A stretch of DNA of 64,000 nucleotides from Thalassobaculum sp. OXR-137 (GCF_034377285.1 NZ_CP139715.1:806001-870000), one strand, 5' to 3'; shown: positions 29,485 through 39,099, numbered from the stretch's first letter. The notes: generated from the sequence alone by a model not told the origin. Translations and numbers: made by a program.

Positions 29485-29870
29485 GCCCTCCCCATGGCGC
29501 GATACGCGGTCAACTCCAGCCAGGTGAGCCCGCAGACCGCGGCCGCCTGGACCAGGATGAAGGCCGCGCCGAGCAGGTTGGGGGAAATCGCGCCGCCGAC
29601 CAGCGCCAGGCTCCCGGCGACCCAGGCGGCATTGCCCAGGATCACCAGCCAGACGGCCGGACTGCCCAGCATCCAGCGGCCGATGGCGGCGATGACCAGG
29701 GCCAGCGGGATCAGCGCCGCGCCGGCATAGGTCAGCAATGCCGAGGGAATGTCGGTTAGGCCGGCAAGCGTCGGTGCCGCGGTGACGAGACCCGCGCCCA
29801 GGGCCAGGCAGGTGGCGGCGTCGAGATAGAGCACGCGGCGAAGGGACAGGGTGGGTCGATCGTTTGGCAT
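29481..29870 (-). CDS. Four-helix membrane protein of unknown function
   Basis: This 129-residue protein from the ATG at 29870 (GGAGC six bases upstream) has four hydrophobic segments: YLDAATCLALGAGLV, LLTYAGAALIPLALVIAAIG, VWLVILGNAAWVAGSLALV and LLGAAFILVQAAAVCGLTWL. It resembles small integral membrane proteins often found beside DUF1330 genes and XRE regulators. It probably forms an operon with the DUF1330 gene, divergent from the regulator at 29993. Confidence 0.75.
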   Translation of the reverse strand: MPNDRPTLSLRRVLYLDAATCLALGAGLVTAAPTLAGLTDIPSALLTYAGAALIPLALVIAAIGRWMLGSPAVWLVILGNAAWVAGSLALVGGAISPNLLGAAFILVQAAAVCGLTWLELTAYRAMGRA

Positions 29871-29992
29871 GACAGGCTCCGTGGTTGCATCGCGCCCCGG
29901 ATGGGGTGCGCGCATCCTTCGCCGCCGAGCGAAGCCCGTCGATTACCTCCCAGGTAATTGGCGGTCCTGCGGTGCGGGGCTAGGGTTGCGCC

Positions 29993-30811
29993 ATGAACAG
30001 CACCGTCTCCGCCCCGACCTTCGGTCCGCTGCTGCGCGACTGGCGCCGCCGCCGGTCGCTCAGCCAGCTCGCGCTAGCAGCCGATGCGGAGGTCTCCCAG
30101 CGACATCTGAGCTTCATCGAGAGCGGCCGCAGCACGCCCAGCCGCGACATCATCCTGCGCCTGGCGGAGCGCCTCGCCTTGCCCCTGCGCGAGCGCAACC
30201 AGCTTCTTGTCGCCGCCGGCTACGCCCCGGTGTTCCAGGCCCGCGGCCAGGACGATCCGGCGATGGCGGCGGCGAATAAGGCGGTCGCACTGATCCTGGA
30301 ACGCCACGCCCCGTTTCCGGCCCTGGCGATCGACCGGCACTGGACCCTGGTGCACGCCAATGCGGCGGTCTTCGGCTTACTGGACGGGGTCGATCCAGGC
30401 CTGCTGACCCCACCGGTGAACGTGTTGCGCCTCAGCCTGCATCCGGACGGGCTCGGCGGGCGGATCGTCAATTTCCGGGAATGGCGGGACCATGTGCTGC
30501 ACCGTCTGGCCGAGCAGGTGAGCCTGACAGCGGACCCGGTCCTGACGGCCCTGCTCGAGGAGCTGCGCACCTATCCGACCCCGCCGGGCGCGGCCCCGCA
30601 TCGCCGCGGCTCCGCCCCTGCGCTTGCGGGGGTCGCCGTCCCGTTCCGTCTGCGGACGGCGGGCGGGATTCTGTCGTTCCTTAGCACGACGACTGTCTTC
30701 GGCACCGCGCTGGACATCACGCTGTCGGAACTGGCCATCGAGGCCTTCTTCCCGGCCGACGACGAAACCGCGGCCGCCCTGATGGACGGTCGAGACAGCG
30801 GACGAAGATGA
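29993..30811 (+). CDS. XRE family regulator with MmyB-like C-terminal domain
   Basis: This 272-residue regulator has an N-terminal helix-turn-helix ([21 protein letters not shown], residues 22-42) and a C-terminal MmyB-like ligand-binding domain: [37 protein letters not shown], and [21 protein letters not shown]. MmyB-like domains may bind fatty acids or related ligands. The gene is divergent, by about 120 bp, from the four-helix protein/DUF1330 operon, its likely target. Confidence 0.88.
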   Translation: MNSTVSAPTFGPLLRDWRRRRSLSQLALAADAEVSQRHLSFIESGRSTPSRDIILRLAERLALPLRERNQLLVAAGYAPVFQARGQDDPAMAAANKAVALILERHAPFPALAIDRHWTLVHANAAVFGLLDGVDPGLLTPPVNVLRLSLHPDGLGGRIVNFREWRDHVLHRLAEQVSLTADPVLTALLEELRTYPTPPGAAPHRRGSAPALAGVAVPFRLRTAGGILSFLSTTTVFGTALDITLSELAIEAFFPADDETAAALMDGRDSGRR

Positions 30812-30819
30812 GAGGGGAA

Positions 30820-30896
30820 TGGCGCACCCGACAGGATTCGAACCTGTGACCTCTGCCTTCGGAGGGCAGCACTCTATCCAGCTGAGCTACGGGTGC
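30820..30896 (-). tRNA. tRNA-Arg (anticodon CCG)
   Basis: The 77-nt gene on the minus strand has acceptor GCACCCG/CGGGTGC, D-arm AGCTCAGCTGGATAGAGT, an anticodon arm with stem CTGCC/GGCAG and loop CTCCGAA (anticodon CCG, reading CGG), and TPsiC loop GGTTCGAATCC. CCA is encoded (complement of 30820-30822). It lies alone between the XRE regulator and the FAD dehydrogenase. Confidence 0.97.
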
Positions 30897-31055
30897 GACT
30901 CGGCCGGAACCTAATGGTCCCGAGCGGTTTAGGCAAGAGCCGCGTGCAACGGCCGATGAACCGGGCCGCTTGGTCGAGGCGGGTTGCCGGGATCCGGCGG
31001 CTGGCGCACTCTTTTCCCAACAAAAAGCCGACAGACTGAACAGGGAAACGCCGAC

Positions 31056-32810
31056 ATGACTTCCGAGTCCTCGCCCGGACCGGCCTCCGATGCCGTGCCC
31101 GCTGCCGCCGCAGCCCCGTCCGAGACCGTCGACGTTCTGGTGATCGGCTCCGGGGCCGGCGGGCTGTCCGCCGCCGTCACCGCCGCCCATCGCGGGCTGA
31201 GCGTGCTGGTGGTCGAGAAGGAGCCTGTGTTCGGCGGCACCACCGCGCGCTCCGGCGGCTGGCTGTGGATTCCCTGCAACGGCCCCTCGGCCCGGGAGGG
31301 CATCCAGGACAGCATCGAGTCCGCCCGCACCTACCTGCAGCATGAGGCGGGCAACCATTTCGACCCGGCGCGGGTCGACGCCTTTCTGGAGAACGGCCCG
31401 AAGATGGTCGATTTCTTCGAGAAGCAGACCGAGGTCGACTTCATTACCGGCACCGCCTTCTCCGACTACCACCCGACCGTCCCCGGCGGCATGGAGGGCG
31501 GCCGGTCGATCTGCGCCGCGCCGTTCGACGGACGGCGCCTCGGCGACGAGGTCAAGCGGCTGCGTCCGCCGCTGAAGGAAATCACCGTGCTCGGCATGAT
31601 GATCGGCTCGGGCAAGGAGCTGCTGCATTTCTTCAACGTCACCAAATCCCTGACCTCGGCCGGTTTCGTGGCGAAGCGGCTGGTCAGTCATTTCTTCGAC
31701 GTGGCGACCAAGGGCCGGTCCATGCGGCTGACCAACGGCAACGCGCTCGCCGGCCGGCTCGCGAAATCAGCGTTCGACCGCGGCGTGCGGCTGTGGACCT
31801 CGGCCCCGGCGGTCGAGCTGGTGGTGGACGGCGACGGGGCGGTGACCGGTGCTGTGGTGGAGCGCGCGGGGAAGCGGATCACGATCGCCGCCCGTCGCGG
31901 GGTCGTCCTGGCCTCCGGCGGCTTCCCGCAGGATCCCGACCGCCGCAAACGGCTGTTTCCCCATGCCCCGACCGGCGCCGAGCACCACTCCCCCGCCCCG
32001 CCGGGCAATACGGGGGACGGGTTGCGGCTGGCCGAGGCGGCGGGCGCGAGCCTGGACGAGAGCCTGCCGAACGCGGCGGCCTGGGTCCCTGTCTCCAAGG
32101 TCCCCTGGCCGGACGGGTCGGTCGGGGTTTTCCCGCACTTCATCGACCGGGCCAAGCCGGGCGTGATCGCCGTCGCACCGGACGGCCGGCGCTTCGTGAA
32201 CGAGGGCAATTCCTACCACGACTTCGTCCAGGCCCTGGTCAAGGCCTGCGACGGCACGCCGGGAGAGGCGCGCGGCTGGCTGGTCACCGACCACCGGGCG
32301 ATCCGCAAATACGGCCTGGGCTTCGCCAAGCCCTTTCCGCTGCCGCTGACGCCGTATCTGAACTCGGGCTATCTGAAGCGCGACCGGTCGGCGGTCGAGC
32401 TTGCCCGGGCGATCGGCGTGGACCCGGAGACCTTCGAGAAGACGATCACCCGGTTCAACACCTTCGGTCCCGGCGGCGAGGATCCGGATTTCGCCAAGGG
32501 CTCCACCGCCTATAACCGCTTCCAGGGCGATCCGGAGATCAAGCCCAACCCCTGCGTCCACCCGCTCAACACGCCGCCGTTCTACGCGGTCGAAGTGGTG
32601 GCGGGGGACCTGGGCACCTTCGCCGGGATCAAGACCGACGCCAATGCCCAGGCGGTCGGCCCGGACGGCAGGCCGATCCCGGGACTCTATGCGGTGGGCA
32701 ACGACAATGCGTCGATCATGGGCGGCAACTATCCCGGCGGCGGCATCACCCTGGGGCCCGCGATGACCTTCGGCTATGTGATCGGCAACCACTTGGCCGA
32801 CACCGCCTGA
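31056..32810 (+). CDS. FAD-dependent dehydrogenase (3-ketosteroid delta-1-dehydrogenase/fumarate reductase-like)
   Basis: This 584-residue flavoprotein of the FAD_binding_2 family has the Rossmann motif VLVIGSGAGGLSAAV near residue 28, GGTTARSGGWLWIP, ALVKACDG in the cap domain, and C-terminal GTFAGIKTDANAQ and YAVGNDNASIMGGNYPGGG. These are typical of KstD-like enzymes that take up two hydrogens from a ring or an alpha-beta bond. AGGGA lies nine bases before the ATG at 31056. The first 22 residues are a low-complexity Ala/Pro/Ser stretch. Electron acceptor and substrate are not evident from the context. Confidence 0.85.
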   Translation: MTSESSPGPASDAVPAAAAAPSETVDVLVIGSGAGGLSAAVTAAHRGLSVLVVEKEPVFGGTTARSGGWLWIPCNGPSAREGIQDSIESARTYLQHEAGNHFDPARVDAFLENGPKMVDFFEKQTEVDFITGTAFSDYHPTVPGGMEGGRSICAAPFDGRRLGDEVKRLRPPLKEITVLGMMIGSGKELLHFFNVTKSLTSAGFVAKRLVSHFFDVATKGRSMRLTNGNALAGRLAKSAFDRGVRLWTSAPAVELVVDGDGAVTGAVVERAGKRITIAARRGVVLASGGFPQDPDRRKRLFPHAPTGAEHHSPAPPGNTGDGLRLAEAAGASLDESLPNAAAWVPVSKVPWPDGSVGVFPHFIDRAKPGVIAVAPDGRRFVNEGNSYHDFVQALVKACDGTPGEARGWLVTDHRAIRKYGLGFAKPFPLPLTPYLNSGYLKRDRSAVELARAIGVDPETFEKTITRFNTFGPGGEDPDFAKGSTAYNRFQGDPEIKPNPCVHPLNTPPFYAVEVVAGDLGTFAGIKTDANAQAVGPDGRPIPGLYAVGNDNASIMGGNYPGGGITLGPAMTFGYVIGNHLADTA

Positions 32811-32819
32811 CCCGACCGG

Positions 32820-34010
32820 TCAGACAATCACCCGGTCGAGCAGGGCCAGAAGGCGGGTGAGGTCGTCGGCCGCCAGCTTGCCGTCGGTACTCTTGGCGGT
32901 GTGCTGACGCCAGACGGCCACCCCGTGATTCATCGCCGAGATCGACGCGGCGATGTCCCAGAACAGGGTGCTGGAATCCTTCAGAAACTCGATGAACGGC
33001 CGGGCGTCGCCGCCGCGCACGAACAGATCCTCGTAGGCCTGGTTGTAGATCCGCAGGATCTCCGAACTGTTCTTCAGGTGCCGGGCGAAGGCGCCGGCCA
33101 CCTGGCGCGCCTTGGCTTCGAGCTCCTGGCGGACCGAAGCCTTCACGTAGTGGGACGGCACCGCGCCCTTGGTGTGCAGCCAGTCGGCGAAGCCGAGCAG
33201 GGTGCGCTGGCCGCGCTTGTACTGGAACTCGTAATAGGTCACGCCCTTCCAGGAGTAGTAGATCTCCCCGGCCTGCTCCGGGTCGATGCGGAAGACCTGG
33301 GTGATCGGGGCGAGATAGTCCAGGTCCTTGCCCTGCCACAGCTTCAGGATGAACTGCTCGGCGACCTCGGCAGCCTTGGGCGAGGTGGGATCGACGACCC
33401 GGGTGGTAATCGGCTTGAACTTGCCCAGAATGTACTTCTTGATCTCCTGGAACTCGCTCTCCGAGATCTCGAAATAGGCCTCCGGCGCCTTGATGCCGTC
33501 GGTCTCCAGCCGGTCGCGCAGCAGGAACGGGTCGAGGGAGGGCAGCTCCTCGATCAGCTCGATCAGCCGACGGTCGCGGGCGATCGCCCGCCCCTCCTCG
33601 TCCTGGCGGAAACCGGTGAGATGGAACAGCGCCTCCGCCCGGCCGCGATACACGCTCAGGTCCAGGCTGTTGCCGCCGCCGGCGATGTCGTCGACGTCGA
33701 ACGGAATGTAGAGGAAGGTCGCGATGTCCCCCTTCTCGACCCGCGGCGTCAGGTCGAAGGTGACGGTCTTCAGCGCGCCGTTCTCCAGGATCTCGGCGGT
33801 ATTCGCCTGCACCGCGCCGGAGCGGTTCGGCGAGGCGGCGTCCTTGGGGCGTTTGATGAAGACGGCGTCGTTCAGGCTGCGGTGACCGAAAAGAAACGTC
33901 TCGGTTTCGCCGCGGACGGTTTCCAGCTTTCGCGTGATGGCAGCCACGTTGAAGATGCGGCTGGCGCCGGAAGCGAGCGTCTCGCGCAGAGCATGGTCTT
34001 CAGCCGCCAT
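32820..34010 (-). CDS. Conserved protein of unknown function (paralogue B)
   Basis: This 396-residue cytoplasmic protein has no signal peptide or transmembrane segment and no family I can name. The N-terminal ~130 residues are beta-rich (TVTFDLTPRVEKGDIATFLYIPF). Then comes LPSLDPFLLRDRLETDGIKA near 152-171, matching LPAFDPYTLRIGLRQAGVDI of the protein at 11810-12853. A later YYEFQYKRGQRTLLGFADWL block corresponds to its Tyr-rich segment. It stands alone, convergent with the FAD dehydrogenase and divergent from the solute-binding gene. Function unknown. Confidence 0.75.
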   Translation of the reverse strand: MAAEDHALRETLASGASRIFNVAAITRKLETVRGETETFLFGHRSLNDAVFIKRPKDAASPNRSGAVQANTAEILENGALKTVTFDLTPRVEKGDIATFLYIPFDVDDIAGGGNSLDLSVYRGRAEALFHLTGFRQDEEGRAIARDRRLIELIEELPSLDPFLLRDRLETDGIKAPEAYFEISESEFQEIKKYILGKFKPITTRVVDPTSPKAAEVAEQFILKLWQGKDLDYLAPITQVFRIDPEQAGEIYYSWKGVTYYEFQYKRGQRTLLGFADWLHTKGAVPSHYVKASVRQELEAKARQVAGAFARHLKNSSEILRIYNQAYEDLFVRGGDARPFIEFLKDSSTLFWDIAASISAMNHGVAVWRQHTAKSTDGKLAADDLTRLLALLDRVIV

Positions 34011-34224
34011 GGCCGGATCCGCCCGCTATCTGAAGACCGGATGGCGTCATGGCGAAACAGTATCCCCGGCCGGCGGACGGCGCAATCGAACCGTCACAGG
34101 TCGAGAGCGGAATGCCCGCCGGGCGCCGCGGGCGGTATCCTGGATACGGTCCGCCCTTGGATCGGCTAGACCTTGGCGGTTCAATATGTTTGTTCGGTGC
34201 CCGAGACGGCTGGGGAGTCGCTGG

Positions 34225-35067
34225 ATGCGCTACGGATTGATCGCAGGACTGTTGCTCGCGGTGGCGGCGTTGCTTGGCGTGTCCGGGCCGGCGAAGGCCG
34301 AGCCGCCGGCGACCTTCGCCGGGCGCCCGACCCTGACCTTCGTCTACGAGACCGAAGCCAATCCGCCGCGCTATCTCGGCAAGGGCACGGCGATCAACTG
34401 GGATCGGCCGGGCCTCACCCTGGACCTGCTGCGCGAGCTCGGAAGCCGGCTCCAGGTCAATCTGGTCCTGGAACGCTTTCCGTGGAACCGGGGTCTGTAT
34501 CTGGTGGAAACCGGTGAGGCCGACGGCATCTTCCACGCCAGCTACAAGAAGGAGCGGGAGCGGATCGGCGTCTATCCGAAAACGGCGGACGGCGCGGTCG
34601 ATCCCACGCGGGCGATCTTCACCCAGGCCTATTACCTCCACGTCCTGCGCGGGTCGCCGGTGCGCTGGGACGGCACGACCCTCTCCGGTCTCGGCGACAA
34701 GCCGGTCGGGGCGACCGCGGGCTATTCCGTCGTCGGGGATCTGGAGGCGATGGGCGTGCCGGTGGAAACAGGGAAAATACAGGGACTCAACCTCAACAAG
34801 CTGGTCGCCGGCCGGATCGCCGCCTATGCCGAGCTGGAAAACATGGCCGCCGCCGCCATCGCCACCGATGCGGCCGCCTATGCCGATGTGGTCAAGCTGG
34901 AGCCGCCGCTGATCGCCAAGCCCTATTACCTGCTGCTGTCCCACGCCTTCGCGGACCGCGATCCGGCCCTGGCCGAGGCGGTGTTCGAGACCATCGCCGA
35001 GATCAACGCAGACCCGGCCTTCCAGGCCCGGGCGTCGGATTACGCCGCCGCGGATGCCTCCCGGTGA
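34225..35067 (+). CDS. Periplasmic solute-binding protein (family 3 type) paired with a histidine kinase
   Basis: This 280-residue protein has a signal peptide (GLIAGLLLAVAALLGVSGPAKA). The body follows the family 3 amino-acid-binding fold: GLTLDLLRELGSRLQVNLVLERFPWNRGLYLVETGEADG, KPVGATAGYSVVGDLEAMG, and KPYYLLLSHAFADRDP. GGGGAG eight bases before the ATG at 34225 decides the start. No ABC permease follows; instead the stop overlaps the kinase start (GTGA). It therefore probably acts as a periplasmic sensor for the kinase. The ligand is unknown. Confidence 0.85.
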   Translation: MRYGLIAGLLLAVAALLGVSGPAKAEPPATFAGRPTLTFVYETEANPPRYLGKGTAINWDRPGLTLDLLRELGSRLQVNLVLERFPWNRGLYLVETGEADGIFHASYKKERERIGVYPKTADGAVDPTRAIFTQAYYLHVLRGSPVRWDGTTLSGLGDKPVGATAGYSVVGDLEAMGVPVETGKIQGLNLNKLVAGRIAAYAELENMAAAAIATDAAAYADVVKLEPPLIAKPYYLLLSHAFADRDPALAEAVFETIAEINADPAFQARASDYAAADASR

Positions 35068-36695
35068 CGGCCGCCGGCCAGAACAGGGAACGCAGCACGG
35101 AGCCGTCCCCTTCCACCCGCTCGACCGTAACCGGGCGACTGTTCCGCACCGCCTTCTTTCTGTATCTGGCGGCCGCCATCGCGATCACCGGCGCCCTGGT
35201 GGCGGAGACCTATCTCTGCGCCAGGGCCGACCTGGAGCGCGAGCTCTCGATCCACCGGCGCGCACTGGAACGCACCCTCTCCGGACCGCTCTGGTCGCTG
35301 GACCGGGATGAGATCGCAGAGATCGCGGCCGCCACCGCCGGCCTGCCGGAGATCGTCGGAATCGTGATCCGCGACCACAACCGGACCGGCGAGTTCGCCC
35401 GAGCGGGCGATGTTCCCGATCAACCGAGCGCCGAGGCCGAGCCGCGCGACAGACCGGGCGACGGCATCGCCCTGTCCTTCCCGGTCGACTACAGCCATGC
35501 GGTCGGCCAGACCCGCGTCGGGTTCGTGACCCTGTTCACCAGCGAGATGGTGGTGCTGGAGCGGGTCCGCTGGCACATCGCCCTGCTGGTGCTCGCCGCG
35601 CTGCTCAAGACCGCCATCCTGTGGTTCATCTTCAAACGGGTGGGCCGGTCGATCCTGGTGCGCCCCCTGGCGGCCCTAGTCGACGCGACCCGGCGCACCG
35701 GTTTCGACAAGCTGGAGCCGGTCGAGTTCGACGCGGCCACTGCTCGGGCCGCGGCGGGCACGGAAATCGAGACCCTGCGATCCACCTTCAACGACATGAT
35801 CGGCCAGTTGCGCCGCAGCCGCGACGCGCTCTCCGTCCTGAACACCGAATTGGAGGCGCGGGTCGGCGAGCGCACCCGGGAACTCGAGGCCCGCACCGCC
35901 GAAGCCTCCGCCGCCACCGCCCGGGTCGAGCAGGCCCGGCGACAGGCCGCCGCCGCTCTGGAGGAGGCCGAACGGGCCGCCCGGGCCAAGGCGGAATTCC
36001 TGGCCCTGGTCGGCCACGAACTGCGCACGCCGCTCAACTCGGTGCTGGGCTTCTCCGAACTGATCCAGCGGCAGGTGAGCACCCGGCAGGACGACGTGAA
36101 CCCGGCCCAGATCGCCAGCTATGCCGGCTCGATCCACGAGAGCGGCACCCAGCTTCTCACCCTGATCACCGACATCCTCGACCTGTCGCGCATCGAGGCG
36201 GGCCGGATGGAGGTGACGCCGGAATGGATCGACACGGCGGCCACCACCCGCACCGTGGTGGAGATGATGCGCGACCCGGCGACCAAGCGCCGGCTGTCGC
36301 TGGAATGCCTGGTGAAGCCGGACCTGCCGATGCTGAAGGTGGATCCGCGGCGGTATCGGCAAATGCTGATGAACCTGCTGTCCAACGCGCTGAAATACAC
36401 CGAGCCCGGCGGCGAGATCCGGATCGACGGCTACCGTCGGCCCGACGGCTGGCTGGAGATCGTGGTCGCCGATACCGGCGTCGGCATGCCCGCCTCCGAC
36501 ATCGCCATCGCCCTGGAGCCGTTCGGCCGGGCGGGCGACCCGACCACCCGGCGGCTCGCCGGGGCCGGCCTCGGCCTGCCCCTGGTCGCCCGGATGATGC
36601 AGCTTCACGGCGGCCGGCTGGCGATCGAGAGCGCGATCAACGCCGGCACCAGGGTGATGCTGCGCTTCCCACCCAACTCGGTGCGAGACGAGTAG
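35064..36695 (+). CDS. Membrane sensor histidine kinase
   Basis: This 543-residue kinase has TM1 near residues 24-46 (TAFFLYLAAAIAITGALVAE), a periplasmic sensor to about 170, TM2 (IALLVLAALLKTAILWFIF), a HAMP-like stretch with LRRSRDALSVLN, and a long coiled coil (TRELEARTAEASAATARVEQ). HisKA is LVGHELRTPLNSVLGFSEL with phospho-His318, and the HATPase domain has LLSNALKYTEPGG, VVADTGVGMP and GAGLGLPLV. The GTG start overlaps the solute-binding protein stop by four bases. No response regulator is adjacent, so the partner lies elsewhere. Confidence 0.92.
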   Translation: MTAAGQNRERSTEPSPSTRSTVTGRLFRTAFFLYLAAAIAITGALVAETYLCARADLERELSIHRRALERTLSGPLWSLDRDEIAEIAAATAGLPEIVGIVIRDHNRTGEFARAGDVPDQPSAEAEPRDRPGDGIALSFPVDYSHAVGQTRVGFVTLFTSEMVVLERVRWHIALLVLAALLKTAILWFIFKRVGRSILVRPLAALVDATRRTGFDKLEPVEFDAATARAAAGTEIETLRSTFNDMIGQLRRSRDALSVLNTELEARVGERTRELEARTAEASAATARVEQARRQAAAALEEAERAARAKAEFLALVGHELRTPLNSVLGFSELIQRQVSTRQDDVNPAQIASYAGSIHESGTQLLTLITDILDLSRIEAGRMEVTPEWIDTAATTRTVVEMMRDPATKRRLSLECLVKPDLPMLKVDPRRYRQMLMNLLSNALKYTEPGGEIRIDGYRRPDGWLEIVVADTGVGMPASDIAIALEPFGRAGDPTTRRLAGAGLGLPLVARMMQLHGGRLAIESAINAGTRVMLRFPPNSVRDE

Positions 36696-36763
36696 GGTAT
36701 TTTTCTCTCTGTTCCAGTTAGTTCATCGGTTATCTTCACCGCGAACCTAAACTGGAATCGACG

Positions 36764-38767
36764 ATGGCCCGATCCTCTTCCAGCACGGCGAAGCCGGCGC
36801 GCAAGGGCAAGACCAGGTCCAGCGCCAAGGCCGCCGGGAGCCGCGCCGAACCGCATTTCGGCGGGGCGCGCAAAGGCAAGGGGCCGGCGAAGGCCGCGTC
36901 CGCCCACCCGGGTGCCCGGCGGAAGAGAAGCGCCGGCCGCGGCTCCACCCGACGCAGCGGCGGAGCCCGGCGCTCGCTGCTGGGCCGGCTGATCCGTCCG
37001 CTGCTGAAATGGGGGTTCCTGGCCGCGTTCTGGGGCGGCATCGTGGTCGCCGGCATTCTCGTCTGGCACGCCTTCCAGCTTCCCGACATCACCGATCTCG
37101 ACCGCTACACCCGTCCCGGCTCGGTGCGGATGACCGCGTCGGAAGGCGGAATGTTCGCCTCCTACGGCCCGCTGCATGGCGACCCGGTGACGGTGGGGGA
37201 GATGTCGCCGCACCTGCCGGCCGCCGTCATCGCCATCGAGGATCGGCGCTTTCCCTATCATTTCGGTGTCGATCCGATCGGTCTGGCCCGCGCCATGGCG
37301 GTGAACCTGTGGGCCGGGCGCGTGGTCCAGGGGGGCAGCACCCTGACCCAGCAGCTCGCCAAGAACGTCTTCCTGACCCACGACCGCAGCCTGTCGCGGA
37401 AGATCCAGGAACTGCTGCTGGCCTTCTGGCTGGAACGGGAGTTCACCAAGGACGAGATCCTGTCGATCTACCTGAACCGGGTGTATTTCGGCGCCGGGGC
37501 GTACGGGGTGGATGCGGCGGCCCGCAAATACTTCTCCAAGAGCGCGCGCGACCTGACCCTGGGCGAAGCCGCCCTGCTGGCCGGGATGCTGAAGGGGCCG
37601 TCGCGCTACAGCCCGGCCGCCGATCCCGACCTGGCGCAGCGGCGCACCGCCGTGGTGCTCAACGCCATGGCGGATATCGGCTACATCAACCCGGAGACGG
37701 CCCGCCAGGTCGCCGCCGATCCCTACCGGCTGAGCGGGCCGGTCGGCCGCGGTGCGGGCCACCGGTATTTCTCCGACTGGATCTACGATCAGGTCCCCAG
37801 CTTCGTCGGCGCGGTATCCGACGACCTGTCCGTGGCCACCACCCTGGACCTGAGGCTGCAATCCCTGGCCGAGCAGGCGGTGCGCGACGGCCTCGCCCGG
37901 GGCGGAGCGATGGGGGTCGGCCAGGCCGCGCTGGTGGCGCTCGATCCCCATACCGGGGCGGTGCGCGCCATGGTAGGCGGCGCGGATTTCCAGAGCAGCC
38001 AGTTCAACCGCGCCGTCCAGGCCCTGCGCCAGCCCGGCTCGCTGTTCAAGCCCGTGGTCTTCCTGGCCGCCCTCGAACAGGGCTGGCAGCCGGGCGACCT
38101 GATCAACGACACGCCGATCACGGTCTCGGGCTGGTCGCCGGGGAATTTCGACGGCAAGTACGACGGGGTCATCACCCTGACCGAGGCGCTGGCCGAAAGC
38201 CGCAACGCCGCCACCATCCGCCTGCAGGAGATGGTCGGACGGGGCAAGGTGCGCGACGTGGCCCGCCGCCTGGGCTTCTCCGACGAGCTGACCCCGGGCC
38301 CCAGTCTAGGGCTTGGGGTGGACGAGATGAGCCCGCTCGATGTCGCCGGGATCTACGCCACTTTCGCCAATGGCGGCCGTCCGGTCACCCCGCACGGGAT
38401 CCAGGAGATCCGCGGGCGCGGCGGGGCGACCCTGTACCGGCTGTCGAGCTCCGGCCTGCCCAGCCAGTTCTCCGGTCCGGCGGCGGCCACCCTGACCGCG
38501 ATGATGATGGAGACGGTGACCGGCGGGACCGGCCACAAGGCTGCCCTCGACCGGCCCGTCGCCGGCAAGACCGGCACGAGCCAGAACTACCGCGATGCCT
38601 GGTTCGCCGGCTTCACGGCGGATCTGGTCGCCGTGGTCTGGATCGGCAACGACAACGGGGCGGCCATGAAGAAGGTCACGGGCGGCGGGCTTCCGGCGGA
38701 GATCTTCCACGATTTCATGACGGCGGCCCATGCGGGCCTGCCCCGCCGCGCCCTGCTCGGCCGGTAG
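36764..38767 (+). CDS. Bifunctional penicillin-binding protein, PBP1A type
   Basis: This 667-residue peptidoglycan synthase has about 75 cytoplasmic residues rich in Lys/Arg/Ser, one membrane anchor (FLAAFWGGIVVAGILVWHAF), then the glycosyltransferase domain (catalytic Glu159 in IEDRRFPYHFGVDP, QGGSTLTQQLAKN, IYLNRVYFG) and the transpeptidase domain: active Ser426 in QPGSLFKP, SRN in AESRNAATI and KTG at 602-604 (AGKTGTSQNYRDAWF). All catalytic motifs are present. It is shorter than E. coli PBP1A and lacks the large OB insertion. Single-gene unit. Confidence 0.93.
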   Translation: MARSSSSTAKPARKGKTRSSAKAAGSRAEPHFGGARKGKGPAKAASAHPGARRKRSAGRGSTRRSGGARRSLLGRLIRPLLKWGFLAAFWGGIVVAGILVWHAFQLPDITDLDRYTRPGSVRMTASEGGMFASYGPLHGDPVTVGEMSPHLPAAVIAIEDRRFPYHFGVDPIGLARAMAVNLWAGRVVQGGSTLTQQLAKNVFLTHDRSLSRKIQELLLAFWLEREFTKDEILSIYLNRVYFGAGAYGVDAAARKYFSKSARDLTLGEAALLAGMLKGPSRYSPAADPDLAQRRTAVVLNAMADIGYINPETARQVAADPYRLSGPVGRGAGHRYFSDWIYDQVPSFVGAVSDDLSVATTLDLRLQSLAEQAVRDGLARGGAMGVGQAALVALDPHTGAVRAMVGGADFQSSQFNRAVQALRQPGSLFKPVVFLAALEQGWQPGDLINDTPITVSGWSPGNFDGKYDGVITLTEALAESRNAATIRLQEMVGRGKVRDVARRLGFSDELTPGPSLGLGVDEMSPLDVAGIYATFANGGRPVTPHGIQEIRGRGGATLYRLSSSGLPSQFSGPAAATLTAMMMETVTGGTGHKAALDRPVAGKTGTSQNYRDAWFAGFTADLVAVVWIGNDNGAAMKKVTGGGLPAEIFHDFMTAAHAGLPRRALLGR

Positions 38768-38773
38768 GGCGCC

Positions 38774-39016
38774 TCAGGCGGCGGTGAACGCCGGCAGCGG
38801 ATCGGCCGGAAGGCCGGGCATCGCACCGGAAACATGGGCGCCGGCCACGGCACGCGGGGCCCGGTCGTCCAGCATCTCGCGGATCGTGCACTTGCATTTG
38901 CCGCATTGGGGAACGGCACCGCAGGCCTTGTAGACCTGACCGACGGTCTCGGCCCCGCCATCGATGGCCTGGGTCACGGTGCGGGTGTTCAGAGCGTTGC
39001 AGATGCACACGTACAT
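38774..39016 (-). CDS. bfd: Bacterioferritin-associated ferredoxin-like (2Fe-2S) protein
   Basis: This 80-residue protein carries the Bfd-type cluster motif: Cys4 and Cys6 (VCICNAL) with Cys38 and Cys41 (CGKC). Extra cysteines at 32 and 43 are non-ligand candidates. Bfd reduces bacterioferritin to release iron when iron is scarce. The C-terminal 25 residues (Pro/Ala-rich) are unlike E. coli Bfd. It is convergent with the PBP gene. No bfr gene is adjacent; an iron-type operator is proposed upstream. Confidence 0.85.
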   Translation of the reverse strand: MYVCICNALNTRTVTQAIDGGAETVGQVYKACGAVPQCGKCKCTIREMLDDRAPRAVAGAHVSGAMPGLPADPLPAFTAA

Positions 39017-39051
39017 GAGCGTTCCCTCGAAGTTGAGGTAAGCTCGCGCTC

Positions 39052-39068
39052 TTGCGACTGATTGTCAA
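39052..39068. promoter_or_regulatory. Candidate Fur/iron-responsive operator upstream of bfd
   Basis: TTGCGACTGATTGTCAA is an imperfect 17-bp palindrome (TTG..A.T / A.T..CAA around a central G) 36 bp upstream of the bfd ATG. It resembles alphaproteobacterial Fur-family boxes of the TTGNNAATNATTNNCAA type. Iron-starvation induction of bfd is well known, which makes the site plausible; the match is partial. Confidence 0.4.
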
Positions 39069-39099
39069 TAGCGAGATATGGGACTCCGCGAATGGCCGG

